From the NCBI RefSeq assembly GCF_003574295.1, contig NZ_BHGK01000001.1:930001-994000 (forward strand): a stretch of 64,000 nucleotides of DNA, in the 5' to 3' direction. The stretch's first letter is position 1; every line of letters begins with the position of its first letter. The notes beneath the pieces are model-generated. The model did no database searches, was not told the DNA's origin, and saw nothing but the letters and a program-made list of their open reading frames with translations. The stretch comes from Mediterraneibacter butyricigenes. GTDB taxonomy: Bacteria; Bacillota; Clostridia; Lachnospirales; Lachnospiraceae. Position numbers and translations under genes: made by a program. This document shows positions 1 to 8,792 of the stretch, in pieces.

Positions 1-359
1 TGGTTCCTTCCGCAAAGATCGGACACATCGGTCTTTACCGTGACCACGTGACCCACGAGCCGCACGAATATTACTGCAAACTTCCGGATCCCATTGATCA
101 GCGTTTGATCGTAGCTCTTGATCCGATGCTTGCAACCGGTGGGTCTGCCATCGCAGCTGTAGATTTCATCAAGCAGCACGGTGGAAAACAGATCAAATTC
201 ATGTGCATCATCGCGGCTCCAGAAGGACTCAAACGCCTTCAGGAAGCACACCCGGATATCCAGATCTATGTCGGCCATCTGGATCGTCAGTTAAATGAGG
301 ACGCTTATATCTGTCCGGGACTGGGAGACGCAGGCGATCGTATTTTCGGTACTCTTTAG
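1..359 (+). CDS. upp: uracil phosphoribosyltransferase, 3' part
   Basis: This is the C-terminal ~118 residues of uracil phosphoribosyltransferase, which makes UMP from uracil and PRPP in pyrimidine salvage. The gene runs off the left edge and reads in frame from base 3. Visible family features are the acidic PRPP-binding loop ([12 protein letters not shown]) and the uracil-binding C-terminus ([15 protein letters not shown]), which ends where the family normally ends. No obvious intrinsic terminator follows before the promoter at 443. The identification is firm; only the start is missing. Confidence 0.96.
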   Translation, partial: VPSAKIGHIGLYRDHVTHEPHEYYCKLPDPIDQRLIVALDPMLATGGSAIAAVDFIKQHGGKQIKFMCIIAAPEGLKRLQEAHPDIQIYVGHLDRQLNEDAYICPGLGDAGDRIFGTL

Positions 360-442
360 GTTCTGTACCTTCTTTCATAAATACACGGTTGCATTTGCAT
401 AACTTTTTCAGTCCAGATCTTTGTACTTTTTCAGATACACGC

Positions 443-470
443 TTGACATTCGACAAAACAGGACTATAAT
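443..470 (+). promoter_or_regulatory. promoter of the T-box/cstA unit
   Basis: TTGACA (443-448) and TATAAT (465-470) are both exact consensus hexamers with a 16-bp spacer. They sit just upstream of the T-box leader, so transcription should start near 477. This is a sigma-A type promoter, judged from sequence alone. Confidence 0.85.
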
Positions 471-477
471 AGCTTTT

Positions 478-791
478 ATCAACAGACAAATGCGATGAAC
501 AGGACACGACTTCCTATTCTGTAAGTGTTTTCAGAGAGTCTTCGGTTGGTGCGAGAAGACAGCATGAGAAAGTGAAGCCATCCCCTGCAAGCAGCTTGGG
601 CCAACACATTTTTACCAAGATTTGAAACGCCAGTAGTCCAAGCCGGGTATCTACCGTTAAAAGGATGCTCATTCACAGGATGAGACTAGAGCGGCCATAT
701 TGTTATAGGGCAAAAGAAGTGGTATCGCGGAGATTAGATTTTTAACCTTCGTCTTCTCATGGAGTAATCCAGGAGAAGACGGAGGTTTTTT
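478..791 (+). promoter_or_regulatory. T-box leader with terminator, probably tRNA-Ala responsive
   Basis: The leader carries the T-box hallmarks: a Stem I part with AGAGAG and GGTTGGTGCGAG at 531-555, the antiterminator T-box sequence GTGGTATCGCGG at 719-730, and a strong terminator hairpin (746-758 with 773-785) followed by six Ts. In the specifier-loop position GAA-NNN-A the triplet is GCC (577-579), an alanine codon. The UGGU of the T-box would pair with an A73-CCA end, as in tRNA-Ala. By family knowledge, uncharged tRNA would favour readthrough into the transporter gene. The specifier call comes from a by-eye alignment. Confidence 0.85.
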
Positions 792-891
792 CGTTTCACC
801 GGAAACAGGTTCTTTTTTAATTTCCAGAATCGGATTTGTTGTTGATCGTATCTATTATCTAAACGTTGTTCTAATAAAGGAGTGTATGAGT

Positions 892-2577
892 ATGAACACA
901 TTAGTTATCATCTTAATCGCAGCCGTATTCCTCCTTGGAGGGTATATGCTGTACGGTCGTTGGCTTGCCAAGAAATGGGGCATCGATCCTCAGGCAAAAA
1001 CACCTGCTGTTGTACATAACGACGGAGAAGATTACGTTCCCACCAATGGATGGACCGTATTCGCCCATCAGTTTTCCTCTATCGCCGGAGCCGGCCCTGT
1101 TACCGGTGCGATCCAGGCTGCTGCTTTCGGATGGGTTCCGGTTCTTCTGTGGATCCTTTTAGGCGGAGTCTTCTTCGGAGCCGTAACCGATTTCGGAGCG
1201 CTCTATGCCAGTGTGAAAAATGACGGAAAATCCATGGGACTTCTGATTGAACAGTATATCGGAAAAACCGGTCGTCGTCTGTTCCTTGGATTCTGCTGGC
1301 TGTTTACATTGATCGTTATCGCAGCTTTCGCAGATATGGTTGCCGGAACCTTCAACGCATACGTGGTAACAGACGGAGTTCAGGCTCTTGCCGACGGTGC
1401 AAAGACCAACGGTGCAGCCGGAACGATTTCCCTTCTGTTCATCGCATTTGCCATTGTATTCGGACTGATCCAGAAGAAATTCAATTTCAAAGGATGGAAA
1501 CAGGTTGTATTAGGACTGGTTTTCACAGCCGCAGCTCTTCTGATCGGAATGAATCTGCCGCTGATCGCAACCAAAGATACCTGGTCTTATCTGACCTTCG
1601 CTTACATTTTCCTGGCTGCTGTTCTTCCGATGTGGCTCTTGATGCAACCTCGTGATTACATGACAACCTTTATGTTCGCCGGAATGATCATCGGTGCCGT
1701 TCTTGGTCTGGTAGTCGCTCATCCGTCTATGAACCTGCCGGCTTACACCGGATTTACCAATGACGCTCTTGGAAATCTGTTCCCGATCCTGTTTGTTACC
1801 GTTGCCTGCGGAGCCGTATCCGGATTCCACAGTCTGGTATCTTCCGGTACATCTTCTAAGACTGTAGCAAACGAAAAAGATATGTTGAAAGTCGGTTACG
1901 GAGCCATGGTTCTGGAAAGTCTTCTGGCTGTCATCGCTCTTTGTGTAGCCGGTGCCGCTGCTTCTGCAGATGGTACAGCCGCTGTGGGAACTCCGTTCCA
2001 GATCTTCTCTGCCGGAGTCGCAGGATTCCTGGAAATGTTCGGTATTTCCACCCACGCAGCACAGTGCTTCATGACCATGTGTGTCTCTGCTCTGGCTCTG
2101 ACCAGTCTGGATTCCGTAGCCCGTATCGGACGTATGTCCTTCCAGGAACTGTTCAGTGTGGATGATATGGAACATGCAGAAGGATGGAGAAAACTTTTGT
2201 GCAACAAATATTTCTCCACCGTTGTTACCCTGCTTTGCGGATTTATCCTTACCAAAGTCGGATATGCCAACATCTGGCCACTGTTCGGAAGCGCCAACCA
2301 ATTGTTAAGCGCTCTGGTTCTGATCACACTTTGTGTCTTCCTGAAAGTTACCAAACGTGAGAACCGTACTCTGTTCCCGCCACTGATCATCATGCTGTGT
2401 GTTACCTTTACCGCACTGGTTCAGCGTTCCATCGCACTGGTCAAGGCATTCAGTGCAGGAACCGCAGTCTTCATGGTAGAAGGACTTCAGCTGATCCTGG
2501 CACTCCTGCTGATCGTTCTGGGTGTAACCATCGTGCTTCACTCCGGAAAGAGACTGTTCAAGAAAGAACATGCATAA
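892..2577 (+). CDS. cstA: CstA-family carbon starvation transporter
   Basis: This is a polytopic inner-membrane protein of 561 residues with many hydrophobic helices. It has the conserved CstA stretch around residues 80-115 (GWVPVLLWILLGG, FGAVTDFGALYAS). Family members take up peptides or pyruvate. An ATG at 886 would lie only 3 nt from the AAAGGAG site (876-882). The ATG at 892 has a 9-nt spacing, so that start is preferred. The protein is shorter than the enterobacterial CstA but similar to other clostridial forms. The upstream T-box suggests expression rises when an amino acid, likely alanine, is short. A terminator follows directly. The substrate is not readable from the sequence. Confidence 0.92.
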   Translation: MNTLVIILIAAVFLLGGYMLYGRWLAKKWGIDPQAKTPAVVHNDGEDYVPTNGWTVFAHQFSSIAGAGPVTGAIQAAAFGWVPVLLWILLGGVFFGAVTDFGALYASVKNDGKSMGLLIEQYIGKTGRRLFLGFCWLFTLIVIAAFADMVAGTFNAYVVTDGVQALADGAKTNGAAGTISLLFIAFAIVFGLIQKKFNFKGWKQVVLGLVFTAAALLIGMNLPLIATKDTWSYLTFAYIFLAAVLPMWLLMQPRDYMTTFMFAGMIIGAVLGLVVAHPSMNLPAYTGFTNDALGNLFPILFVTVACGAVSGFHSLVSSGTSSKTVANEKDMLKVGYGAMVLESLLAVIALCVAGAAASADGTAAVGTPFQIFSAGVAGFLEMFGISTHAAQCFMTMCVSALALTSLDSVARIGRMSFQELFSVDDMEHAEGWRKLLCNKYFSTVVTLLCGFILTKVGYANIWPLFGSANQLLSALVLITLCVFLKVTKRENRTLFPPLIIMLCVTFTALVQRSIALVKAFSAGTAVFMVEGLQLILALLLIVLGVTIVLHSGKRLFKKEHA

Positions 2578-2578
2578 A

Positions 2579-2624
2579 AAATACACGTTCCGGTTTGTTC
2601 CACTGCCGGGACGTGTATTTTTTT
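2579..2624 (+). terminator. terminator after cstA
   Basis: An inverted repeat (AAATACACGTCCCGG type, arms about 2579-2593 and 2607-2618) is followed by a run of seven Ts. It begins one base after the cstA stop codon. Confidence 0.85.
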
Positions 2625-2635
2625 ACTCTGACTGT

Positions 2636-2965
2636 TTATTCTTTCATTCTTATCACAACATTTCCCACATGTTCCACAGCGCCGGCTGTACGTATCGCCT
2701 GTTCCAGATCATCCAGTGAAAATTCCTGTGTAATGATATGTTCCAGATTCCACTTTCCACAGGCCATGATCTTTTTCATTCCAAAATACTGAAATAATAC
2801 AGTGAATGCTCTCTCTTTGCATTTGGAATCAGAATATACTCCGAAAAGCCGCCAATAGTTCCTGCACGCTTCGTGTCGTCTTTTGCATAACGTGGATAAG
2901 GATAAACCCTTTCTCCAACTTTAAAATCTGTAACATTCTTCCCTGTCTTCACCACACGTGATGGC
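2636..2965 (-). pseudogene. remnant of a zinc-type alcohol dehydrogenase
   Basis: Read on the minus strand, two pieces of one medium-chain dehydrogenase remain. The N-terminal GroES-like piece includes VVKTGKNVTDFKVGERV and GGFSEYILIPNAK (about 2965-2790). A C-terminal piece in another frame includes KKIMACGKWNLEHIITQEF and ends at a TAA at 2636-2638. The Rossmann-fold middle is missing and both the start and the frame are lost. The remnant joins the truncated membrane gene at ~2966, so a deletion fused two genes. It cannot make a working enzyme. Confidence 0.75.
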
Positions 2966-3169
2966 CGTTGTACCGCTTCCGATCACATTCATAGAAAGGC
3001 ACATCCCTACCCCTGCGATCAATGCAGTGATAATCCCAAATGTGTAAACAAACACCGTAGCCGGAAGTTTAGCCTTTGCATCCAATTTGCGAAGGGCGAC
3101 CACCTTCGATGTATCCTTTGGTGCATATTCATTTACAAGTTGCTCTGCATAAAGTTTATCCGTGTTCAT
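2921..3169 (-). pseudogene. truncated small membrane protein gene
   Basis: An ATG at 3169 follows an AAAGGAGG site at 9-nt spacing. The first ~68 residues look like a small membrane protein seen widely in Firmicutes: a soluble N-terminus with NEYAPKDTSKV, then one helix around TFGIITALIAGVGMCLSM. After the glycine/serine at about residue 68 the sequence runs out of frame into the alcohol dehydrogenase remnant and stops, giving 82 residues. The expected second helix is absent. I take it as a deletion product. Its function is unknown. Confidence 0.6.
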
Positions 3170-3275
3170 AGCTCATTGCCTCCTTTGTTTGATACTCTTA
3201 TCTTACCAGCAACAAAGGACGGACAGAACAACACACACAGTGCTTTGTGTCGATTTCAGGTAAAAACTGCTTTTC

Positions 3276-4622
3276 TCACGCTTTTATATCTCTGTGGCTT
3301 TTTACATTTTTCCGATAAACCACCAGCGCGATCACTGCAGTCAGTGTTTCTGCGATCCAGAACGCATGCCAGACTCCCTTCGCCCCCATAATGCGACTCA
3401 ACAGATATGCCGCCGGAATAATGATCAAAATGTAACGGCACAAAGAGATCACCAGTGAAGGAGTTCCTTTGCCCAGCCCTTCCAGTGCTCCGGATGCTGT
3501 TACCGATACAGAAGAGATCAAAAATCCAATACTGATGATCCGAAGTGCCTGCGCTCCTGCTTCCACTGTCTCCGGACTGCTGGTAAACATTCCCATCATA
3601 GTTCCCGGTATCGCATGACAGATCAGCGTTCCGGCTGCCATAATTCCTCCACATAATCCCAGAACAATCCAAAACAGCCTGTCCACACGTTTGTACTCTT
3701 TTGCCCCATAATTATATCCTACCAGCGGGCGCATTCCCTGGATGATTCCATTTGCAGGAAGATACAGGAAAGTCTGAAGCTTATAATAAATTCCAAGCAC
3801 CAGAATATACACTTCTGAATAGGCTGCCAGAATCGCATTTAAGACTGAGATCAGAATCGATGGTAACGCCAGATTCAAACTTGCCGGGATTCCTACCGAA
3901 TAAAGCCTTTTTATCATCCATCCGTCCGGTCTCCAATCTTCTCTTACCAAATGGATCGACATTGGATTTCTCTTCTGAAGCAACAAGTAGATTGCCAGTG
4001 TCACTACCTGCCCCAGTCCGGTTGCAAGCGCGGCTCCTCTTATTTCCATCCTCGGGAAAGGCCCTGTTCCAAAGATCAGAACCGGGTCCATTACAATATT
4101 GAAAATACATCCACACAACATACTGATCATAGACGCGTTCATTCTTCCGACTGCCTGAAACGCCTTTTCATAGACCAGTCCGATCTGTATGATGATCGTA
4201 AAAGAAAACGCGATCACAGAATATTGCCATCCCAATTGAATCACATGTTCTGACGATGTAAACATTTTCAGAAACGGGCGCATCACCAGAAGGCCTCCCG
4301 CCGTCATCAGGATTCCATGGATGATTGCCAGTGTCATTCCCTGCGTCAGTGCCTTGTCCGCTTTCTTCCTGTCTCCAGCCCCCAGATAAAACGCGACCAC
4401 TGCATTCAGTCCGATTCCGAAGCCGATTCCCACCGCGTTGATCAGATTCTGTATAGGATACACCAAAGAAAGTGCTGTCATCGCGTCTTCACTGATCTTT
4501 GCTACGAAAAAACTGTCTACTATATTATAAAGTGAATTCACCAGCATTGACAGCACCATAGGCAGTGCCATTGACATTAACAACGGAAATACCGGTTTCT
4601 CTTTCATAAAGGTTTCATTCAT
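3276..4622 (-). CDS. MATE family efflux transporter
   Basis: This is a 448-residue integral membrane protein with about twelve hydrophobic helices and internal two-fold similarity, the normal length for a MATE exporter. Typical segments include PLLMSMALPMVLSMLVNSLY near the N-terminus and a GAGDRKKADKALTQG loop after helix 3. It probably expels cationic toxic compounds using a Na+ or H+ gradient. It is transcribed leftward, with an intrinsic terminator 110 bp upstream that closes the preceding operon, so it has its own promoter. The substrate is not predictable. Confidence 0.9.
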   Translation of the reverse strand: MNETFMKEKPVFPLLMSMALPMVLSMLVNSLYNIVDSFFVAKISEDAMTALSLVYPIQNLINAVGIGFGIGLNAVVAFYLGAGDRKKADKALTQGMTLAIIHGILMTAGGLLVMRPFLKMFTSSEHVIQLGWQYSVIAFSFTIIIQIGLVYEKAFQAVGRMNASMISMLCGCIFNIVMDPVLIFGTGPFPRMEIRGAALATGLGQVVTLAIYLLLQKRNPMSIHLVREDWRPDGWMIKRLYSVGIPASLNLALPSILISVLNAILAAYSEVYILVLGIYYKLQTFLYLPANGIIQGMRPLVGYNYGAKEYKRVDRLFWIVLGLCGGIMAAGTLICHAIPGTMMGMFTSSPETVEAGAQALRIISIGFLISSVSVTASGALEGLGKGTPSLVISLCRYILIIIPAAYLLSRIMGAKGVWHAFWIAETLTAVIALVVYRKNVKSHRDIKA

Positions 4623-4734
4623 ATATATTTATTTCCTCCCATCTGTAACCTTTTGTTATCCCGTATGTGGACAAAGCAGTCAGGAAATATCTCGGACACG
4701 TTTCTGACTTGCGCACGATCGTCAGGCAAAAAAA

Positions 4735-4763
4735 TAGCCGCACAGCCTTCAGACTGCGCGGCG
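4735..4763 (-). terminator. terminator of the amine-oxidation operon
   Basis: On the minus strand GCCGCGCAG (4762-4754) pairs with CTGTGCGGC (4745-4737), followed by TATTTTTTT. It lies ~100 bp after the stop of the APC permease gene and would end that leftward operon. Confidence 0.8.
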
Positions 4764-4868
4764 AAAAGATGACGAATCCGGAAAAGTCCACACATATTTT
4801 TCAATGTGTATTTTAGCGGGGGAACACCCGGCTGTCAAGAAAATTTTTTACGTATGTCTCCACGATTT

Positions 4869-6278
4869 CTATCTCCACAATCCTCTCCGTTTGCGGATCG
4901 TGTAATACATACTGTTCTCCATTGCCATGACTTTCTCGATTGGAACACTTTTAAATACCGGCATCTTCATTTTATATCGAATCCAGAAGAAGGAATAAAT
5001 TCCAAGCACCAGGAACGTAATTCCCGTCACCAGCCAGATCATATTGCGCTCCACCGGATCCGTAGAGATATTCCGAATCATATATACGGTTCCTGCAATT
5101 CCGATCAGCGGAAACAACGGTCCGCACGGAACCTTGAAGGATCTCGGTGCCTTCGGCAGCCTGTGCCGTAAAATCAGCACATCCATGTGTGCCAGAATAT
5201 AAGAGATCATCCAGAACACAGATCCCACCAGAATCAGGAATGAAATGGCATCCGAGGAGCCGTCACTCAGTGCGGCAAACACAAAGATGAACACACTGAC
5301 AAAGATCACCCCAAACCACGGCACTCCATGTTTATTAGTCTTTGCAAAAATCCGCGGCATCATGTTCATTTTGGCCATTCCCTGACAGATTCCGGACAGT
5401 CCGTTGACTGTTGAATTCTGGGTACTGACTACCGCCAACGCTGAAACGAAGGTCATCCAGATCTTTCCTGCATTTCCCAGAAGATTTCCTCCATAAAGCA
5501 GATGAGGTGCTGCCGAATTGGCCAGTTCACCCCATGGGGTGTAATTATGAAATCCAAGAACCATCACCGACTGCACCATACAGATCAAAGCCAATCCGAT
5601 CATCATACCAAGCGGAACATTTCTTCTGGCATTCTTTACATTTTTAGAAACCGGGATGACATATTCTGCTCCGATGAACAGCCAGAAAGCGACCGCTACC
5701 ATGGAAATCATGCTTTTAAAATTCACTGCCATGCTAAACGGCTGCTCTACCATCTTACCGGTTCCCATCCCTAACATTCCGATGATTCCCAGGATCAACA
5801 TGGAACCAACTAATAAAAATGCAACCAGATCCTGAATTTTTGCAAACATATCAACGCCATAAAGATTGGCAATCATCACAACCACCGTCATGATCAGGGT
5901 ATACATCAGGCTTGGGATCGGCAAATGGATTGTGGTCGCCATTGCATAGGCAAAGATCGAGGCTTCCACCCCGGAAGACATAATGTTACAGATCAGATAA
6001 CCTCCCACCATAGAGATCAGAGTCGGAAACGGTCCCATACATGCCAGTGTATACTGCGCCAGTCCGCCCGTCGTATTGGGCATCAATGCATTTAATTCCG
6101 ACAGAGATGCCACGGTCGTCATATTTAACAGACATGCGATCACCATTGCCCCGATAAAGACAACGCCAATGCTTCCGGCTCCCTGTCCCAGTGATACAAG
6201 ACAGCTTGTGGCAATAACCAGTCCTACCGAGATGGATACCACACTGCGAAGTCCCAGAGTTCTGTCTTTTTCTTCCAT
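4869..6278 (-). CDS. APC family amino acid/amine permease
   Basis: This is a 469-residue membrane protein with about twelve helices. It has the APC N-terminal substrate-binding helix (SVGLVIATSCLVSLGQGAG) and the consensus loop after helix 2 (LSELNALMPNTTGGLAQY). It probably imports the substrate of the neighbouring dehydrogenase, most likely an amino acid or amine. It is the last gene of the leftward operon, 20 bp after the PII gene, which suggests PII may gate the permease as GlnK gates AmtB. The substrate is an inference from context only. Confidence 0.88.
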   Translation of the reverse strand: MEEKDRTLGLRSVVSISVGLVIATSCLVSLGQGAGSIGVVFIGAMVIACLLNMTTVASLSELNALMPNTTGGLAQYTLACMGPFPTLISMVGGYLICNIMSSGVEASIFAYAMATTIHLPIPSLMYTLIMTVVVMIANLYGVDMFAKIQDLVAFLLVGSMLILGIIGMLGMGTGKMVEQPFSMAVNFKSMISMVAVAFWLFIGAEYVIPVSKNVKNARRNVPLGMMIGLALICMVQSVMVLGFHNYTPWGELANSAAPHLLYGGNLLGNAGKIWMTFVSALAVVSTQNSTVNGLSGICQGMAKMNMMPRIFAKTNKHGVPWFGVIFVSVFIFVFAALSDGSSDAISFLILVGSVFWMISYILAHMDVLILRHRLPKAPRSFKVPCGPLFPLIGIAGTVYMIRNISTDPVERNMIWLVTGITFLVLGIYSFFWIRYKMKMPVFKSVPIEKVMAMENSMYYTIRKRRGLWR

Positions 6279-6298
6279 ACTAATTCACTCCCGTCTGC

Positions 6299-6655
6299 TT
6301 ACAGTGCATCCACACCTTCATCTCCCGTGCGGACACGGATCACATTGGTAATATCATAGACAAAAATTTTACCGTCTCCGATATGTCCGGTGTACAGTTC
6401 CTGTTTGATCAGTTCTACAATCTCAGGAACCTTTGCTTTTTCTACCACAAGTGCGATCTGTTGTTTCGGGAGAAGTTCCATCTCATAATTTTCATCCACT
6501 TCATATTCCTTGGTTCCCTTTTCGATTCCGCATCCAAGTACCTGTGTCACCGTCATTCCGCGAACACCGGCCTTACTCAGCGCTGACTTTAATCCGTTAA
6601 ATTTTGACATTCCAGTAATAATTTCAATCCTTGATAATTCCATGTTCTTCACCAT
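6299..6655 (-). CDS. PII family nitrogen regulatory protein
   Basis: This is a 118-residue trimeric signalling protein of the GlnB/GlnK family. The typical C-terminal motif (TGHIGDGKIFVYDI, then VIRVRTGDEG) is present. The T-loop tyrosine before LLPK (NYEMELLPK) aligns with Tyr51 of enterobacterial PII. The N-terminus is unusual: MVKNMELSRIEIITGMSKFNGL lacks the common IxxP start. The start at 6655 has a GAGGG site and overlaps the AraC gene by 32 nt. A second ATG lies at 6643. It is not next to an ammonium transporter but to an APC permease, so its target may be that permease. Confidence 0.92.
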   Translation of the reverse strand: MVKNMELSRIEIITGMSKFNGLKSALSKAGVRGMTVTQVLGCGIEKGTKEYEVDENYEMELLPKQQIALVVEKAKVPEIVELIKQELYTGHIGDGKIFVYDITNVIRVRTGDEGVDAL

Positions 6656-7511
6656 TTCTGCCCTCGTTCCTTCCGGTGGATCTCTTTGTTTCCAGCTTTT
6701 CTTTTACCAGCTTTTTGTATTGTTCCAGCGTGGTCCCTGCAAACGCCCTGAAATCTTTCAGCATATGAGACTGATCATAATATCCGCAGTTCAGAGCGAT
6801 TTCTTCGCTGCCTTTTGCTTCCGGCGTCCCGGAAATTTCCGGTGTCCGGGAGATTTCCTGCAAAAACGCCTGAAATCGTACAAACCGTTCAAACTCCTTC
6901 GGCGAAATTCCATGGATCTGTTTAAAGATCCGCCGGATATACGCTTCGGAATATCCCGTCTCCCTGCTTAACATCTGAATGGAAATATTTCCATTGGTTG
7001 CGTAAATTCTCTGCCGCATATATTGCTCCAGTGTATGCGCACTGTCTCTTTGATTCTCTCGCTGATTCTCCGACAAATATCTCATCAAGATCTGAGAACG
7101 TTTTTCCACATCCTGAGCCGCTGCCAAAGACTCTGTCAGACCACTTCCGTAATCATTTTTATCAAGTTCCAGATCTGTGTTCACGATTTCCTGCATGGAA
7201 AGCATTTTGGGAAGAATGGATCTTCCCGGCAGGAATCTGGCTCCAAAATAATATCTGCCATCCTCAAATTCCCAGTCCTTTGCTTTCAGAACCGTTCCAC
7301 CGATCATTACTTTTACATCTTTTTCTCCGATTCCAAAGACAAGATCTGTACTCCCATCCGGTACTGCTTTAAAATTCTCTTCCTTTCCATCCTCTACCCA
7401 AAATTCATAGAAACTGGAAATTCCCATTCGCTGAATCATTCTTTCCTGATAATCTTCAGCCTCCATCTTCAGATATGGCTGTACCGGTGTAATCATTTTC
7501 TTGTCTTCCAT
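6624..7511 (-). CDS. AraC family transcriptional regulator
   Basis: This 295-residue protein has a C-terminal double helix-turn-helix (about residues 165-275). The conserved parts are SIQMLSRETGYSEAYIRRIFKQ and, after a proline-rich insertion (RTPEISGTPEAKG), the second helix pair EEIALNCGYYDQSHMLKDF. The N-terminal ~110 residues form a ligand-sensing part with VPDGSTDLVFGIG, as in regulators with a DUF6597-like domain. It lies within the amine-oxidation operon and is its probable regulator, perhaps sensing the substrate. The inserted segment between the two HTH units is not usual. Confidence 0.9.
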   Translation of the reverse strand: MEDKKMITPVQPYLKMEAEDYQERMIQRMGISSFYEFWVEDGKEENFKAVPDGSTDLVFGIGEKDVKVMIGGTVLKAKDWEFEDGRYYFGARFLPGRSILPKMLSMQEIVNTDLELDKNDYGSGLTESLAAAQDVEKRSQILMRYLSENQRENQRDSAHTLEQYMRQRIYATNGNISIQMLSRETGYSEAYIRRIFKQIHGISPKEFERFVRFQAFLQEISRTPEISGTPEAKGSEEIALNCGYYDQSHMLKDFRAFAGTTLEQYKKLVKEKLETKRSTGRNEGRNGEEHGIIKD

Positions 7512-7527
7512 TCTTTTTACTCCTGAA

Positions 7528-8655
7528 TCAGGCCATCTCCGGGCTGTCCCACAGTGGCAGTTTTATTCCGATTCCAAGCTTTTTCGCATTTCGATATACG
7601 GTGCCTCCCCAGGCGATATCCTCAACCGGCATTCCTCCGACGGAATAAACGATGACTTCCTCGTCATTCTCCCGTCCCGGATGTCTGTTCTCAATGATAT
7701 CTGCCAAGTCAATGATATCTTCTTCCTTGATTTTTCCTTCGTGTTTCAGATCTGTAAATTTGGTTCCGATGATCTGCATCTGCGGATAAGTCGGATAGGG
7801 ATATTCTTCCTCCCAGGCCTCATAGAGTTTGGAATTATCTACCACCAGCTTGCAGCTTGTCAGGAACTCATCGTCAAATCTGGCTGCCGACGGCATACTG
7901 ATCAATGCACCCTTCTTCACCCAGTCCCCATTGATATAGGGGAAAGAAGATACATCATCCTTTACCGTCGTTGTAAAACTGACGATATCACTGTCTCGGA
8001 CTGCCTCTTCCACCGAATCACAAATCTCAATGTGTTTGATCTGTGGCAGTTCTTCCCGGATAAAACCGGTAAATGCATCCAAAGATCTCTGGCTTCTTCC
8101 TTTGATCTTCACCGTATCCAGATTCGGGCACACACTGACGAACGCTGCCAGTGATGTTTTTCCCATCACACCAGGACCAATGATCGAAACCACCTCAGAA
8201 TCCTTCTTTGCCAGATATTTTGCACCTACTCCCGGGATTCCACCAGTTCGGTAAGCACTGACCAAATTGGCTGACATCAACGCCAGCGGAGCTCCGGTAT
8301 CTTTGTCATTGAGCATCATCATCAGAATGGAACGGGGCAGTCCTTTCTGTTTGTTCTCTACATTGGAACCATACCACTTCATTCCTGCCATCTGATAATT
8401 GCCACCCAGATATGCCGGCATTGCCATAAATCTTCGGTCATCTGCATTTTTCGGCATTCCATCAAACTGGGGTTCATCCGGAAATGTGATCATACAGCCG
8501 TGGGAATTATGATTTGCGCCACCCATAACATAGTCACCTTTGTATAAAGTCACCAACATATCTTCCATCACTTCCACACAGGAAGCCATATCCTTCACAC
8601 CGGCTTTGATCATATCCGGTTCACTTAAGTATAAAAAATCAATCTTTGCACTCAT
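7528..8655 (-). CDS. ornithine cyclodeaminase / mu-crystallin family protein
   Basis: The product is 375 residues from the ATG at 8655, which has an AAAGGAG site 8 nt away. A GTG at 8664 overlaps that site and is less likely. The family fold is visible: N-terminal substrate part with MPAYLGG and GMKWYGSN, the basic residue segment SAYRTGGIPGVGAKYLA, and the dinucleotide motif GPGVMGKT at about residues 160-167. Relatives deaminate ornithine or reduce imino acids such as 1-pyrroline-2-carboxylate. In this operon it may process the imine or keto product of the dehydrogenase. The exact reaction is unknown. Confidence 0.85.
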   Translation of the reverse strand: MSAKIDFLYLSEPDMIKAGVKDMASCVEVMEDMLVTLYKGDYVMGGANHNSHGCMITFPDEPQFDGMPKNADDRRFMAMPAYLGGNYQMAGMKWYGSNVENKQKGLPRSILMMMLNDKDTGAPLALMSANLVSAYRTGGIPGVGAKYLAKKDSEVVSIIGPGVMGKTSLAAFVSVCPNLDTVKIKGRSQRSLDAFTGFIREELPQIKHIEICDSVEEAVRDSDIVSFTTTVKDDVSSFPYINGDWVKKGALISMPSAARFDDEFLTSCKLVVDNSKLYEAWEEEYPYPTYPQMQIIGTKFTDLKHEGKIKEEDIIDLADIIENRHPGRENDEEVIVYSVGGMPVEDIAWGGTVYRNAKKLGIGIKLPLWDSPEMA

Positions 8656-8792
8656 ATCTGTCACTCCTTTATGAATTTCCTGATCGGATACTCACTCCAG
8701 AGCCAGCGTAAGCCTGCAATCCCGGAATGTGCCTTTTTGCACTTCCAATGATCGGAAATGAGTATACCATAGATCATCACTTTTGTACACTA

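Noticed and set aside
4619-4804. 61-residue minus-strand open frame before the MATE gene
   Set aside because: It contains the terminator hairpin of the upstream operon and has no family features.
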